A DNA stretch of 64,000 bases, from positions 112,564 through 176,563 of the forward strand of contig NZ_JASXSI010000011.1 in the NCBI RefSeq assembly GCF_030315685.1, read 5' to 3'. The translations under genes were made by a program, and so were the position numbers. This stretch comes from Gordonia sp. ABSL11-1. GTDB taxonomy: Bacteria; Actinomycetota; Actinomycetes; Mycobacteriales; Mycobacteriaceae. Positions 25,322 through 34,108 of the stretch are shown in pieces. The notes under the pieces were generated by a model. That model saw only the letters and a list, made by a program, of their open reading frames with translations. It had not been told where the DNA came from and ran no database searches. Each line of letters opens with the position of its first letter. Position 1 is the stretch's first letter.

Positions 25322-26928
25322 CGGCTCTCACCTCCGAGGACGGCTTCGATGTAGATGCCGCGGTCGGTGATGTCGGTCGCGGCGCGGTCGGTGAACCCGA
25401 TGATCGGACCTGCCCACAGGGTGAGCACCAGGCCGGCGGCCACCATGATGGCGGTCGGGATGACCATGCCGATCGGCATGCGGCCGACGTCGGCGCGGTC
25501 GTCGAACGCGATGTCGGTGCTCTCGTCGATCAGCGCGGACGGGGCCCTGTCGGCCAGGTCACCCTCGGGTGCGTCGGCGCGCGGACGCCAGAAACCCTTG
25601 GTCCACACACGGGCGACGACGTACAGGGTCAGCAAGCTCGTGACGACTGAACCTGCGACGAGAGTCCACGCGAGGACCGAGCCGTCCTGGACGCCGGCCT
25701 CGAGGAGCGCCACCTTGCCGATGAATCCGGAGAACGGTGGAATGCCGCCCAGGTTCAGGGCGGGGATCAGGAACAGCACAGCGAGGACCGGACTCACGAT
25801 CAGTCCGCCGAGCCGTCGTAGTGACGCCGACCCGGCCTGCCGTTCGATCAGTCCGACGACGAGGAACAGCGTCGTCTGCACGAGGATGTGGTGCGCGACG
25901 TAGTAGATCGCCGCCGACAGCCCGAACTTCGACGACAGCGCGATGCCGAACACCATGTAACCGATGTGACTGACGAGGGTGAACGACAGCAGACGTTTGA
26001 TGTCGGACTGGGCGATCGCACCGAAGATGCCGATGAGCATCGTCAGCAGCCCGGCGATCAGCAGCACGTTGTCCATCGTCCCACCGGGGAAGAGCAGTGT
26101 GTGGGCACGCACGATCGCGTACACACCGACCTTGGTCAGCAAACCGGCGAACACGGCGGTGACCGGTGCGGGTGCGGTCGGATACGAGTCGGGCAGCCAC
26201 GTCGACAGCGGGAACACCGCGGCCTTGATGCCGAACGCGACGAGCAGCACCGCGTACAGGGCGTTGCGGGTGCCGTCGGGGACGTGATCGAGTCGGGCGG
26301 CCATCTCGGCGAGGTTGAGGGTGCCGGTCGTCGCATAGGCGAACGCGATGCCGGCCAGGAAGATCAACGACGACACCATCGAGACCATCACGTATGACGC
26401 ACCGGCGCGCACCCGGTCGGGACTCGCACCGAGCGTGAGCAGCACGAAGCTCGCGGCCAGCAACACCTCGAACGAGACGTACAGGTTGAACAGGTCGCCG
26501 GCGAGGAAGGCGTTGCAGACGCCCGCGGTCAGGATCAGATAGGTCGGCAGGAAGATCGACACCGGCTGCTGCGACGTGCCGTCGCGGATACCCTGACCGA
26601 TCGCGTAGAGGACGACGCACAGCAGCACGATCGTGGAGACCACCAGCATCAGCGCGGCCAGCTGGTCGACGACCAGGGTGATGCCGAGCGGGCCGTTCGG
26701 GAACCCGCGGTCGCCCCAGCCGCCGATGGCCACGGCGAACGTGCCGTGCTCGTTGGTCAGGTAGAGCAACATGCACGACGCGATGAACGCGACCGCGATC
26801 GCGCCGACGGCGATGGCGCGCTGGAAGCGTGGACTGCGACCGCCCAGCAATGACAGCGCGGCGGCGACCATGGGGACGAGGGTGGGCAGCGTGATGAGCA
26901 CCGGCACCCAGGAGGGCTGAGGGATCAT
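25318..26928 (-). CDS. mnhD: Mrp/Mnh cation:proton antiporter subunit D
   Basis: 536 residues with about 14 predicted membrane helices, homologous to the proton-pumping ND2/NuoN family. Visible hallmarks are LFNLYVSFEVLLAASFVLL with the key membrane Glu, FGIKAAVFPLSTWLPDSYPTAPAPV with the conserved Lys, and SDIKRLLSFTLVSHIGYMVFG. The C-terminal 90 residues are hydrophilic with an acidic stretch (DESTDIAFDDRADVG) before a last helix. ATGA overlaps to C and E. Confidence 0.95.
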   Translation of the reverse strand: MIPQPSWVPVLITLPTLVPMVAAALSLLGGRSPRFQRAIAVGAIAVAFIASCMLLYLTNEHGTFAVAIGGWGDRGFPNGPLGITLVVDQLAALMLVVSTIVLLCVVLYAIGQGIRDGTSQQPVSIFLPTYLILTAGVCNAFLAGDLFNLYVSFEVLLAASFVLLTLGASPDRVRAGASYVMVSMVSSLIFLAGIAFAYATTGTLNLAEMAARLDHVPDGTRNALYAVLLVAFGIKAAVFPLSTWLPDSYPTAPAPVTAVFAGLLTKVGVYAIVRAHTLLFPGGTMDNVLLIAGLLTMLIGIFGAIAQSDIKRLLSFTLVSHIGYMVFGIALSSKFGLSAAIYYVAHHILVQTTLFLVVGLIERQAGSASLRRLGGLIVSPVLAVLFLIPALNLGGIPPFSGFIGKVALLEAGVQDGSVLAWTLVAGSVVTSLLTLYVVARVWTKGFWRPRADAPEGDLADRAPSALIDESTDIAFDDRADVGRMPIGMVIPTAIMVAAGLVLTLWAGPIIGFTDRAATDITDRGIYIEAVLGGESR

Positions 26929-27536
26929 CGGCCGGCCCCCGGACCGTCGCCGTCGGCCAGTGCTTCCCGGCCGTCGTCGCCCACCTCGTCGCCCACCTCG
27001 TCGATGACGTCGGAGTCCTCCGGCATGAGGTCGGTCTCGATGAGTTTCTCGTGCCGCTTGACGAATTCTTCCGGTGTGATCGGGTTGCCCTCGTCGTCGT
27101 AGAGGTCGCCCGCAGCGGTGTCGGCGAGGGTGACCGGGTCGTCGGTGCGGTCGCGGTCGGGCGCGGTGTCCAGCGATGCGGACAGGATCTTGACGTCCTC
27201 GGTGTCGTCGTCGAGGTCGTCGTCGTCGCGGTTGATCACGAACAGCCGATACACCAGCGACAGCACGAACGCGGCGACGCCCATGGTGATCACGATCGCG
27301 GTCAGGATCATCGCCTGGGCGAGGGGATCGGCGTCGGCAGCCCGCCCGGCGGAATCACGGCCGAGGATCGGCGGATTGCCCATCCCGCCGGAGACGACCA
27401 GGATCAGCAGGTTGATCGCGTTGCCGCACAGCAGCAGGCCGAACAGCATGCGGATCAGGCTGCGTTCCATGAGCAGGTAGGCGCCGCAGGCGGCGGTGAT
27501 GCCGATGACGATCAGCAGGCCGAGGTTGATGCTCAT
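26925..27536 (-). CDS. mnhC: Mrp/Mnh cation:proton antiporter subunit C, with long acidic tail
   Basis: 203 residues. The first 110 are a NuoK-like three-helix subunit (GAYLLMERSLIRMLFGLLLCGNAINLLIL, then DPLAQAMILTAIVITMG). The last 85 or so residues are a hydrophilic, strongly acidic cytoplasmic extension (NRDDDDLDDDTEDV, and later EDSDVIDEVGDEVGDD) absent from the usual 113-residue MrpC. Overlaps A and D by 4 nt. Confidence 0.93.
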   Translation of the reverse strand: MSINLGLLIVIGITAACGAYLLMERSLIRMLFGLLLCGNAINLLILVVSGGMGNPPILGRDSAGRAADADPLAQAMILTAIVITMGVAAFVLSLVYRLFVINRDDDDLDDDTEDVKILSASLDTAPDRDRTDDPVTLADTAAGDLYDDEGNPITPEEFVKRHEKLIETDLMPEDSDVIDEVGDEVGDDGREALADGDGPGAGR

Positions 27537-30445
27537 CGCGGCACCTCCCCGACGGTCGTGCGCACCGGCGCGGGTGTGTTGTCGACGCTGCTCGCCTCGA
27601 CGTCGAGGCGGGCGCCGAGGCTGCGCAGGACGTCGAGCACCAGGCCGACGACGATCAGGTAGATGCCGAGGTCGAAGAACAGGGCGGTGACCAGCTTGAC
27701 GTCGCCGAGGACCGGCAGCGTCACCTCGAACACCGCCGACGACAGCGCCGGCGCGCCGAGGAACATCGACGTGACGGCGGTGAGGCTGGAGATTGCCAGG
27801 CCGGCGCCGAGGATGCGTCCGGGCTCGATGGGCAGGGCCTCACCGAGTTCGTACCGGCCACCCGCGAGGTAGCGCAACACGAGCGCCAGGCCCATCGTCA
27901 GGCCGCCGGCGAATCCGCCGCCCGGCGCGTTGTGCCCGGCGTAGAAGAAGTAGACCGACAGCACGACCATCGTCGGGAAGATGAGTCGGGTGGTCGCCTC
28001 GAGGACCATCGACCGATGCCGCGGGTCGCGGAAGTCGCTGCCCAGCAGCCAGCGGGTGCGGTCCGGTGGGATCGGGTCGTCGACGTCCTCGCCCTGCGCG
28101 GCTTCCTGCAGACGTGCCGCGTCGGCCACCCGGGGTGCGGCTCCGAAGCGGCGGTTGCGGAACACCATCGACGCCACCCCCGTCGCCGCGACGATGAGGA
28201 CCGACACCTCGCCGAGGGTGTCCCAGGCGCGGATGTCGACCAGCAGCACGTTCACGGCATTCGCGCCGTGGCCGAACTCGTAGGCGGCGGCCGGGATGTC
28301 GACGTGCACCGGCTGCTCGGATCGTGCGGCCGCGGCGAAGAGCCCGATGAGGACCAGCGACGCACCGAACGCGAGACCGATCAGCGCGCGCAGCGGTTTG
28401 AAGCCGGTCGCGTGACGCGGTTCCGGTTCGGCCGGCAGCTTGCGCAGCACGAGCACGAAGATGACCAGGGTGAGCGTCTCGACCAGGAACTGGGTGAGTG
28501 CGAGGTCGGGGGCGCCGTAGAGCGCGAACAGCATGCCGGAGCCGTAGCCGGTCAAGCCGACGACGAGCGTCGCGGCCAGACGGTTGCGCAGCACGACCGC
28601 GGCCAGTGCGGCGACGGCGATGATGCCGCCGATCACGAGTTGCACCGCGGTGTCGAACCCGGCGATCTCGAGCCGGTCGCGCGAGCCCCAGGCGAGTGCG
28701 GCGAGGGGCACGATGATCGCCGTCGACAGGATGATGCCCTGGGTGATCGGCAGCGAACCGCGCTGGGTGTTGCGGGTCAGCATCAGCGAGAGGGTGTCGG
28801 CGCCGCGCAGTGTCGCGTCGTAGATCCGGTCGGCGTTGAGGACCGGGCGGTACTTGAACACCCGTCCGCGCAGCTGCCGCATCACCAGGAACAGGATCGC
28901 GCCGGCGACGATCACGATGACCGAGAACACCACCGGCAGCCCGAATCCGTGCCACATCGCGAGGTGCTCGAGTTCGTGGCCGTAGGCCGGGAGGGTCTCC
29001 GCGTACGGCTCGAACAGGTCGCCGACCTGCGGGCTGAGGAAGCCGGCGGCGACACCGCCGATCGCCAGCAGCACCGGCGACAGGAGGAACAGCTTCGGCG
29101 GCGGGTGCATCTTCGCGACCGCCGGGCTCGGGGTCGACCGGACCTTGCGGCCGAAGGCACCCCACAGGAATCGGCAGGTGTAGGCGAAGGTGATGACCGA
29201 GCCGACCAGCAGCACGATGTCGATGGTCTCTGCCTGCCACGGCGGGTAGGCGCCGGTGTCCCACACCGACCCGAACGCGGTCTCCTTGCCGACGAACCCG
29301 ATGGTGAAGGGCAGACCGGCCATGCTCGCGCCCGCTACCGCGGCGACCAGCGCGAGCACCGGGAGCCGCTCGCCCAGGCGGGCCAGTTTGCGGATGTCGC
29401 GGGTACCGGTCGAGTGGTCGATGATGCCGACGACCATGAACAGGCACGCCTTGAACAAGGCATGAGCGATGAGCATCGTGATGCCGGCCATGGCGACGTT
29501 CGCGTCGCCGATACCCACCAGCACCGCCATGAACCCGAGCTGTGACACCGTGCCGAACGCCAGCACCAATTTGAGGTCGAGTTCGCGCAGGGAACGCCAG
29601 CCGCCGATCACCATCGTGATCATGCCCAGCACCACCACGGCGATGTGCCAGCTCGGTGTCGTCGAGAACGCCGGTGCCAGACGTGCGATCAGGTAGATGC
29701 CGGCCTTCACCATCGCGGCGGCGTGCAGGTACGCGCTGACCGGGGTGGGGGCGGCCATCGCACCGGGAAGCCAGAAGTGGAACGGGACGATCGCCGATTT
29801 GCTCAGCGCGCCGATCAGCAGCAGCACGACCGCGCAGTCGACGTAGACGCCCGACGACGGCGGGTTCGAGATGATCTCCGAGAGCAGGTAGGTGCCGGAT
29901 CGTTCGCCCAGCATGATGATGCCGACGAGCATCGCGAGACCACCGGCCGTCGTCACCAGCAGCGCCTGGGTGGCGGCGCGACGGGCCGTCGCGCGGACGC
30001 CGTAGAAGCCGACCAGCATGAACGACAGCACCGTGGTCAGTTCCCAGAACACGTACAGGACCAGCATGTTGTCGCTGACGACGAGACCGAACATGGCCGC
30101 GGCGAAGGCGATCATCTCACCGCCGAAGACGGCGACACGGGGTCGCGCGTCGTCGAAGTAGTGGGCGCAGTAGCAGAGGACCAGCGAGCCGACGCCGAGG
30201 ATGAGCACCGACAGGATCGCGCTCAGCGTGTCGAAGCGCGTGACGATGTCCATCTGCAGGACCGGCACCCACTCGACGGTCTCGACGAGCGGCGGTTGCC
30301 CGTCCTGCGGCCAGTTGACGATGACCCAGACGAGGGCGCCGGCGGGCGCCAGGGCCAGGACGTAGAATCCGCGGGTTCCCAGCCACCTGATCACCGGGGG
30401 CGCGAGCAGCGCGCAGAGCGCGAGCGCAGCCAACACAGAGATCAA
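27533..30445 (-). CDS. mnhA: Fused Mrp/Mnh antiporter subunits A and B
   Basis: 970 residues. Residues 1 to about 780 are MrpA, an ND5-like pump (KSAIVPFHFWLPGAMAAPTPVSAYLHAAAMVKAG, ELDLKLVLAFGTVSQLGFM) with the additional C-terminal YGAPDLALTQFLVETLTL segment. Residues from about 820 are a complete MrpB domain (TRLIFPTMVVLSVYFFYAGHNAPGGGFAGG to LFFDLGIYLIVVGLVLDVLRSLG). The stand-alone mnhB gene is accordingly missing. The start is a TTG at 30445; GTG at 30436 is an alternative. First gene of the operon and divergent from a small lipoprotein gene. Confidence 0.94.
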   Translation of the reverse strand: MISVLAALALCALLAPPVIRWLGTRGFYVLALAPAGALVWVIVNWPQDGQPPLVETVEWVPVLQMDIVTRFDTLSAILSVLILGVGSLVLCYCAHYFDDARPRVAVFGGEMIAFAAAMFGLVVSDNMLVLYVFWELTTVLSFMLVGFYGVRATARRAATQALLVTTAGGLAMLVGIIMLGERSGTYLLSEIISNPPSSGVYVDCAVVLLLIGALSKSAIVPFHFWLPGAMAAPTPVSAYLHAAAMVKAGIYLIARLAPAFSTTPSWHIAVVVLGMITMVIGGWRSLRELDLKLVLAFGTVSQLGFMAVLVGIGDANVAMAGITMLIAHALFKACLFMVVGIIDHSTGTRDIRKLARLGERLPVLALVAAVAGASMAGLPFTIGFVGKETAFGSVWDTGAYPPWQAETIDIVLLVGSVITFAYTCRFLWGAFGRKVRSTPSPAVAKMHPPPKLFLLSPVLLAIGGVAAGFLSPQVGDLFEPYAETLPAYGHELEHLAMWHGFGLPVVFSVIVIVAGAILFLVMRQLRGRVFKYRPVLNADRIYDATLRGADTLSLMLTRNTQRGSLPITQGIILSTAIIVPLAALAWGSRDRLEIAGFDTAVQLVIGGIIAVAALAAVVLRNRLAATLVVGLTGYGSGMLFALYGAPDLALTQFLVETLTLVIFVLVLRKLPAEPEPRHATGFKPLRALIGLAFGASLVLIGLFAAAARSEQPVHVDIPAAAYEFGHGANAVNVLLVDIRAWDTLGEVSVLIVAATGVASMVFRNRRFGAAPRVADAARLQEAAQGEDVDDPIPPDRTRWLLGSDFRDPRHRSMVLEATTRLIFPTMVVLSVYFFYAGHNAPGGGFAGGLTMGLALVLRYLAGGRYELGEALPIEPGRILGAGLAISSLTAVTSMFLGAPALSSAVFEVTLPVLGDVKLVTALFFDLGIYLIVVGLVLDVLRSLGARLDVEASSVDNTPAPVRTTVGEVPR

Positions 30446-30522
30446 GTGGGCACACCGTCTTTCGGGAGTTCGGGCGGGGTGTCACGGGCACCGCCCGCGG
30501 TGTCTACCTTACCGTTGCGGTC

Positions 30523-30942
30523 ATGAACCGCTTCGTCAGGCTGTCGACGCTCTGCGTGGCCGTACTCGCGGGGATCGCACTGCTCGCCGGATGCGGTGGC
30601 GGTGACGAGGACCGCCAGGACGGTGCCGCACTCCCGAAAGACTTTCCCGCCGCGCAGGTCCCGCTCGTCGAGGGGGCCGTGCTGTCGGCCGACGGCACCC
30701 GCGCCGACGGGTGGTCGGCGACGGTCCAGGGCAGTCGGGAGGCGGGCAACGTCCTCGACGCCGCTGTGACGACGCTCACCGACGCCGGGTTCACCGAGTC
30801 GTCGCGCAGCTCCGACGGCGGACAGCGCGTCGTGATCCTCTCCGCGAAGAAGGGTGGCACCACCTATTGGGTGCAGGTCGGCACGGCCGCCGGCGCAGCC
30901 GGAGGCGGGCAGTCGGTGTTCTATCAGGTCAGCGTGAGCTGA
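30523..30942 (+). CDS. Small lipoprotein, unknown function
   Basis: 139 residues with a signal peptide and lipobox LAGC (Cys24). The mature part has ALPKDFPAAQVPLVEGAVLSADGTRADGW, then a compact alpha/beta-looking domain with AGNVLDAAVTTLTDAGFTE and GTTYWVQVGT. Similar small lipoproteins are common in Corynebacteriales, and no function is known to me. It is divergent from the Mrp operon with 77 bp between starts. Confidence 0.75.
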   Translation: MNRFVRLSTLCVAVLAGIALLAGCGGGDEDRQDGAALPKDFPAAQVPLVEGAVLSADGTRADGWSATVQGSREAGNVLDAAVTTLTDAGFTESSRSSDGGQRVVILSAKKGGTTYWVQVGTAAGAAGGGQSVFYQVSVS

Positions 30943-30978
30943 CGTCCCTTCGTGACATCCCTCCGCAGGCTCCGGGAT

Positions 30979-31029
30979 TCCTCAGGGACCGCAGGTCGAG
31001 CGACCCACCGTCCCCCAGATCCCTGAGGA
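30979..31029. other. 10-bp inverted repeat downstream of the lipoprotein gene
   Basis: TCCTCAGGGA (30979-30988) and TCCCTGAGGA (31020-31029) are perfectly complementary around a 31-nt loop. It follows the lipoprotein stop by 36 bp and precedes the repeat-protein gene by about 125 bp. It may be a transcript structure or a weak terminator. The rest of 30943-31153 shows nothing else. Confidence 0.35.
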
Positions 31030-31153
31030 GGTCGCGAGGAACGAGTGGCCGTCACGCAGGGCTCACAGCCAACTGACAGTCGCGCGGCAGGTCGTCGTCA
31101 GTCGTCGTCGGGACCGTGGATCTCACTTGTTCACGTCAGAAAGCGAGACAGCG

Positions 31154-31669
31154 ATGTCCACACCCGCCGGGGCGACCGTCGCCCACGACAACACGTCCGA
31201 CCACCCGACCGATCAGATCCCGCGTGGTGCCGAACCGCCGACCCCGTCCGCGGCGACGGCTGCGTCCGCGGCGTCGGACAAGATGCGCAACGCCGTCATC
31301 GCCGGCGGTATCGGCGTGGCGGTGGTCGCCGCCGGGCTGGGTTTCGGTGCCGGCTACGTCGTCGGTGACTCGTCGTCGTCGACGACCCAGGGGCCCGGCA
31401 TGAACATGCCGGGTGGGATGAACGGTCAGATGCAGGGCGGTCAGAGCGGTATGAACGGTCAGACGCCGGGCGGTCAGGGAGGTGCGAACGGCCAGACGCC
31501 GGGCGGTCAGGGAGGTGCGAACGGCCAGACGCCGGGCGGTCAGGGAGGTGCGAACGGTCAGATGCCCGGTCAACAGGGCCAGATGCCCGGTCAGCAGGGG
31601 CAGGCCCCCGGGCAGACCGCACCCGGAACGGGATCGTCGACCCAGTCCGGCCAGAGCACCGGAGCCTGA
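31154..31669 (+). CDS. Single-pass membrane protein with Gly/Gln/Asn-rich tandem repeats
   Basis: About 171 residues from ATG 31154 (a TTG at 31127 would add nine). A polar N-terminus, one membrane helix (AVIAGGIGVAVVAAGLGFGAGYVVG at about 45-68), then a low-complexity tail of repeats of the type GGQGGANGQTP, followed by MPGQQGQ and a Thr/Ser/Gln end. The tail is probably outside the cytoplasm and disordered. Function unknown; it could be a wall-spanning spacer or an adhesive surface tail. The repeated DNA makes it prone to length variation. Confidence 0.7.
   Translation: MSTPAGATVAHDNTSDHPTDQIPRGAEPPTPSAATAASAASDKMRNAVIAGGIGVAVVAAGLGFGAGYVVGDSSSSTTQGPGMNMPGGMNGQMQGGQSGMNGQTPGGQGGANGQTPGGQGGANGQTPGGQGGANGQMPGQQGQMPGQQGQAPGQTAPGTGSSTQSGQSTGA
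31457..31555 (+). repeat. Three 33-bp tandem repeats in the Gly/Gln-rich gene
   Basis: Three consecutive, almost identical 33-bp units (31457-31489, 31490-31522, 31523-31555), each encoding GQTPGGQGGAN. They differ only at the third base (T or C) of the unit. Because the unit is a multiple of three, gain or loss would keep the frame. Confidence 0.85.
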
Positions 31670-31676
31670 CACCCCG

Positions 31677-31723
31677 CAGATGACGGCGAACGTAACGGTC
31701 AGCGTTACGTTCGCCGTCATCTG
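31677..31723. terminator. Perfect 21-bp hairpin, bidirectional terminator
   Basis: Arms 31677-31697 and 31703-31723 are perfectly complementary over 21 bp with a 5-nt loop (GTCAG). It lies 7 bp after the repeat-protein stop and 33 bp beyond the stop of the convergent ATPase gene, exactly where a shared terminator is expected. Confidence 0.85.
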
Positions 31724-31756
31724 ATCACGAGCACGGCGAGACGTCCTCGCTCACGG

Positions 31757-34108
31757 TCAGTCGAGCCGGCGCTCCGCGTACGCCCGCAGATTCTCCACCT
31801 GTGCGGCGTCCAGCGACGGCCGGACGCGTCGTCGGGCCTCGGCGATGTCGTCGGGGCCGACGGTGGCCGCATCGATGTCGCGGCGCATCGCCGACAACGC
31901 CGCCTCCCGCAAGAGCGCTGAGCAATCGGCGGCGGAATAGCCGCCGAGGTCGGCGGCCAGCTCGTTCAGGTCCACGTCGTCGGCGAGGGGCACGTTGCGT
32001 GATGCGGTCTGCAGGATGTCGGCGCGGGCGTCGGCGTCCGGTGGCGGCACGAACACGAGACGCTCGAGACGTCCCGGTCGCAGCAGTGCCGGGTCGATCA
32101 GGTCGGGCCGGTTGGTCGCACCGAGGACGACGACGTCCTGCAGCGGTTCGACGCCGTCGAGTTCGGTCAACAGGGATGCGACCACGCGGTCGGCGACACC
32201 CGAGTCGCTCGACTGTCCGCGGCGCGGGGCCAGGGCGTCGACCTCGTCGAGGAAGATCAACGACGGCGCCGACTCCCGCGCGCGGTCGAACAGGTCACGT
32301 ACCGCCTTTTCCGACGACCCGACCCACTTGTCCATCAGCTCGGCACCCTTGACCGTGTGCACCGACAACTGGCCGGACGCGGCGAGCGCACGCACGACGA
32401 ACGTCTTGCCACAGCCGGGCGGACCGAACAGCAGCACGCCGCGCGGAGGATCGACGCCGAGCCGCGTGAACGTGTCGGGATGCTGCAGCGGCCACAACAC
32501 CGCCTCGGTCAATGCCTGCTTGGTCTCCACCATGTCGCCCACCTCGTCGAGCGTGATGGAGCCGAGCGACACCTCCGGTGAGTCCATCCGCGACACCGGC
32601 CGGATCACCTCGAGGGCACCGAGGAGGTCGTCGGTGCGCAGACCCGGCGACGGACGCTCCCCGGTGGAGTCGTCGTCGGTGCGTCGGGTGAGGCGCGCGG
32701 CGGCCCGCAGCGCGGCCTCCCGCGCCAGTGCGGCGAGATCGCCTGCGACGAAACCCGGTGTGCGTGAGGCGATCACGTCGAGGTCGAGGTGTCCGTCGGT
32801 GGGGACGTCGGTGAGGATCACCGACAGCAGGCGCGCCCGGGTCGCGGCGTCGGGCAGGCCGATGATCAGTTCGCGGTCGCACAAGGCGGGATCGCGCAGC
32901 CGACTGTCGAGACGCACCGCCTCGGCGGTCGTCGCGATCAGGGCGATCGCGCCGTCGGCGATGCCCGATCGCAGTTCGTCGAGGATCAGTGCCGACACCG
33001 GTTCCGGCGCAGCGGATTCGCGCGGTGCCGATAGGAGTGCGTCGACATCGGTGATGAGCAGGACGCCGCCGGTGCGGCGCAGTTCCGTCACCGCCGACGA
33101 CACGGCGCCGAGCCGTGCGCCCGCCTCGAGCGCCCCGACCGTCGGCCCGTCGATCACGGTGAGCGGACGGTCCGCGCACACCGACCGCACGAGCGTCGCC
33201 TTGCCGCCCCCGGCGGGCCCGGTGACGAGGACCCCGAGCCGCGGCGTCGCGCCCAGTCGGCGCAGCACCTCGGGTTCGTCGAGGGTGATGGACAGCCACT
33301 CGGTCAGCTTGGCGACCTGAGCGTCGACACCCACCAGCGTCGACACCGGTCGGACGGCCACTGCCGACGACGCGCTCGCCGTGACGCCCGGCGCCTCGGC
33401 CGGTCGGGCCGACGCCGACAAGGATTGCCCCGATGTCGGCCCGGACGGCTCGGCCGCGGCGAACCCCATCGCCGCCGAGGTGGGCGGCAGTGACGGCTTC
33501 GGCGTGACCGCCGGCCGGCGAGCGCGCGGCGTGACGCCGTGACCGTTCGCGTCGGCCCACAGGACCGCCGTGTTGGTCTGCACGCTGACCGGGCCCGCGG
33601 GTTCGGTCGCGCTGACCGTCAACAGTTCATTGGTCCAGGTGATGCCGACAGAGACGGCGAGTGCGCGGGTGGCATCTCCGGCGGCCAGTTCGGGACCGAG
33701 ATCCCGGGGCAGCAGCGACACCGCGTCGCCGACCGACAGCACCTTGCCGAGCAGGGCGCGCCGGAGCGTCGGCTCGTCGACGGACGCGGTGGCCAGCGCG
33801 GACCCCGACACGGTGACCCGCGCCGCGCCGTGCACCTCGCACGGCGCGAGCACCACCGACGCGTTCTCCCGCACGCCGGCGTTCGAGAATGTGATGTCGT
33901 CGAGCAGGGCGGTACCGGTCGGGGTGTCCGGGCCGGCCTCGGCCACCACCGCGGCGGTCACGCGGGCACCGGTGATCGAGACCGCATCCCACTCGCGCAG
34001 TCCCAGCGCCGCCAGCACCTCCGAGTGGACTCGGACGATCCCGCGCCGCGGCTCGGCCGCCGACGGGTTCACCCGTGCGGTCAGCGCCAACTGGATCGGC
34101 CCGGTCAT
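31757..34108 (-). CDS. Cdc48/p97-like ATPase with two AAA domains (Rv0435c-like)
   Basis: 783 residues from ATG 34108 (TGATG overlap with the pssA stop). N-terminal double-psi-barrel-like substrate domain (about 1-230, LGLREWDAVSITGARV), a Pro/Ala linker, first AAA domain with Walker A GPAGGGKAT (Lys near 303) but a degenerate Walker B (LLITDVDAL, Asp where Glu is usual), and second AAA domain with Walker A GPPGCGKT (Lys near 568), Walker B LIFLDEVDAL, sensor GATNRPDLID and arginine finger RPGRLERL. Probably a hexameric unfoldase or remodelling enzyme in which the second ring does most of the hydrolysis. Substrates unknown. The frame also stays open upstream, but only this part is coding. Confidence 0.9.
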   Translation of the reverse strand: MTGPIQLALTARVNPSAAEPRRGIVRVHSEVLAALGLREWDAVSITGARVTAAVVAEAGPDTPTGTALLDDITFSNAGVRENASVVLAPCEVHGAARVTVSGSALATASVDEPTLRRALLGKVLSVGDAVSLLPRDLGPELAAGDATRALAVSVGITWTNELLTVSATEPAGPVSVQTNTAVLWADANGHGVTPRARRPAVTPKPSLPPTSAAMGFAAAEPSGPTSGQSLSASARPAEAPGVTASASSAVAVRPVSTLVGVDAQVAKLTEWLSITLDEPEVLRRLGATPRLGVLVTGPAGGGKATLVRSVCADRPLTVIDGPTVGALEAGARLGAVSSAVTELRRTGGVLLITDVDALLSAPRESAAPEPVSALILDELRSGIADGAIALIATTAEAVRLDSRLRDPALCDRELIIGLPDAATRARLLSVILTDVPTDGHLDLDVIASRTPGFVAGDLAALAREAALRAAARLTRRTDDDSTGERPSPGLRTDDLLGALEVIRPVSRMDSPEVSLGSITLDEVGDMVETKQALTEAVLWPLQHPDTFTRLGVDPPRGVLLFGPPGCGKTFVVRALAASGQLSVHTVKGAELMDKWVGSSEKAVRDLFDRARESAPSLIFLDEVDALAPRRGQSSDSGVADRVVASLLTELDGVEPLQDVVVLGATNRPDLIDPALLRPGRLERLVFVPPPDADARADILQTASRNVPLADDVDLNELAADLGGYSAADCSALLREAALSAMRRDIDAATVGPDDIAEARRRVRPSLDAAQVENLRAYAERRLD

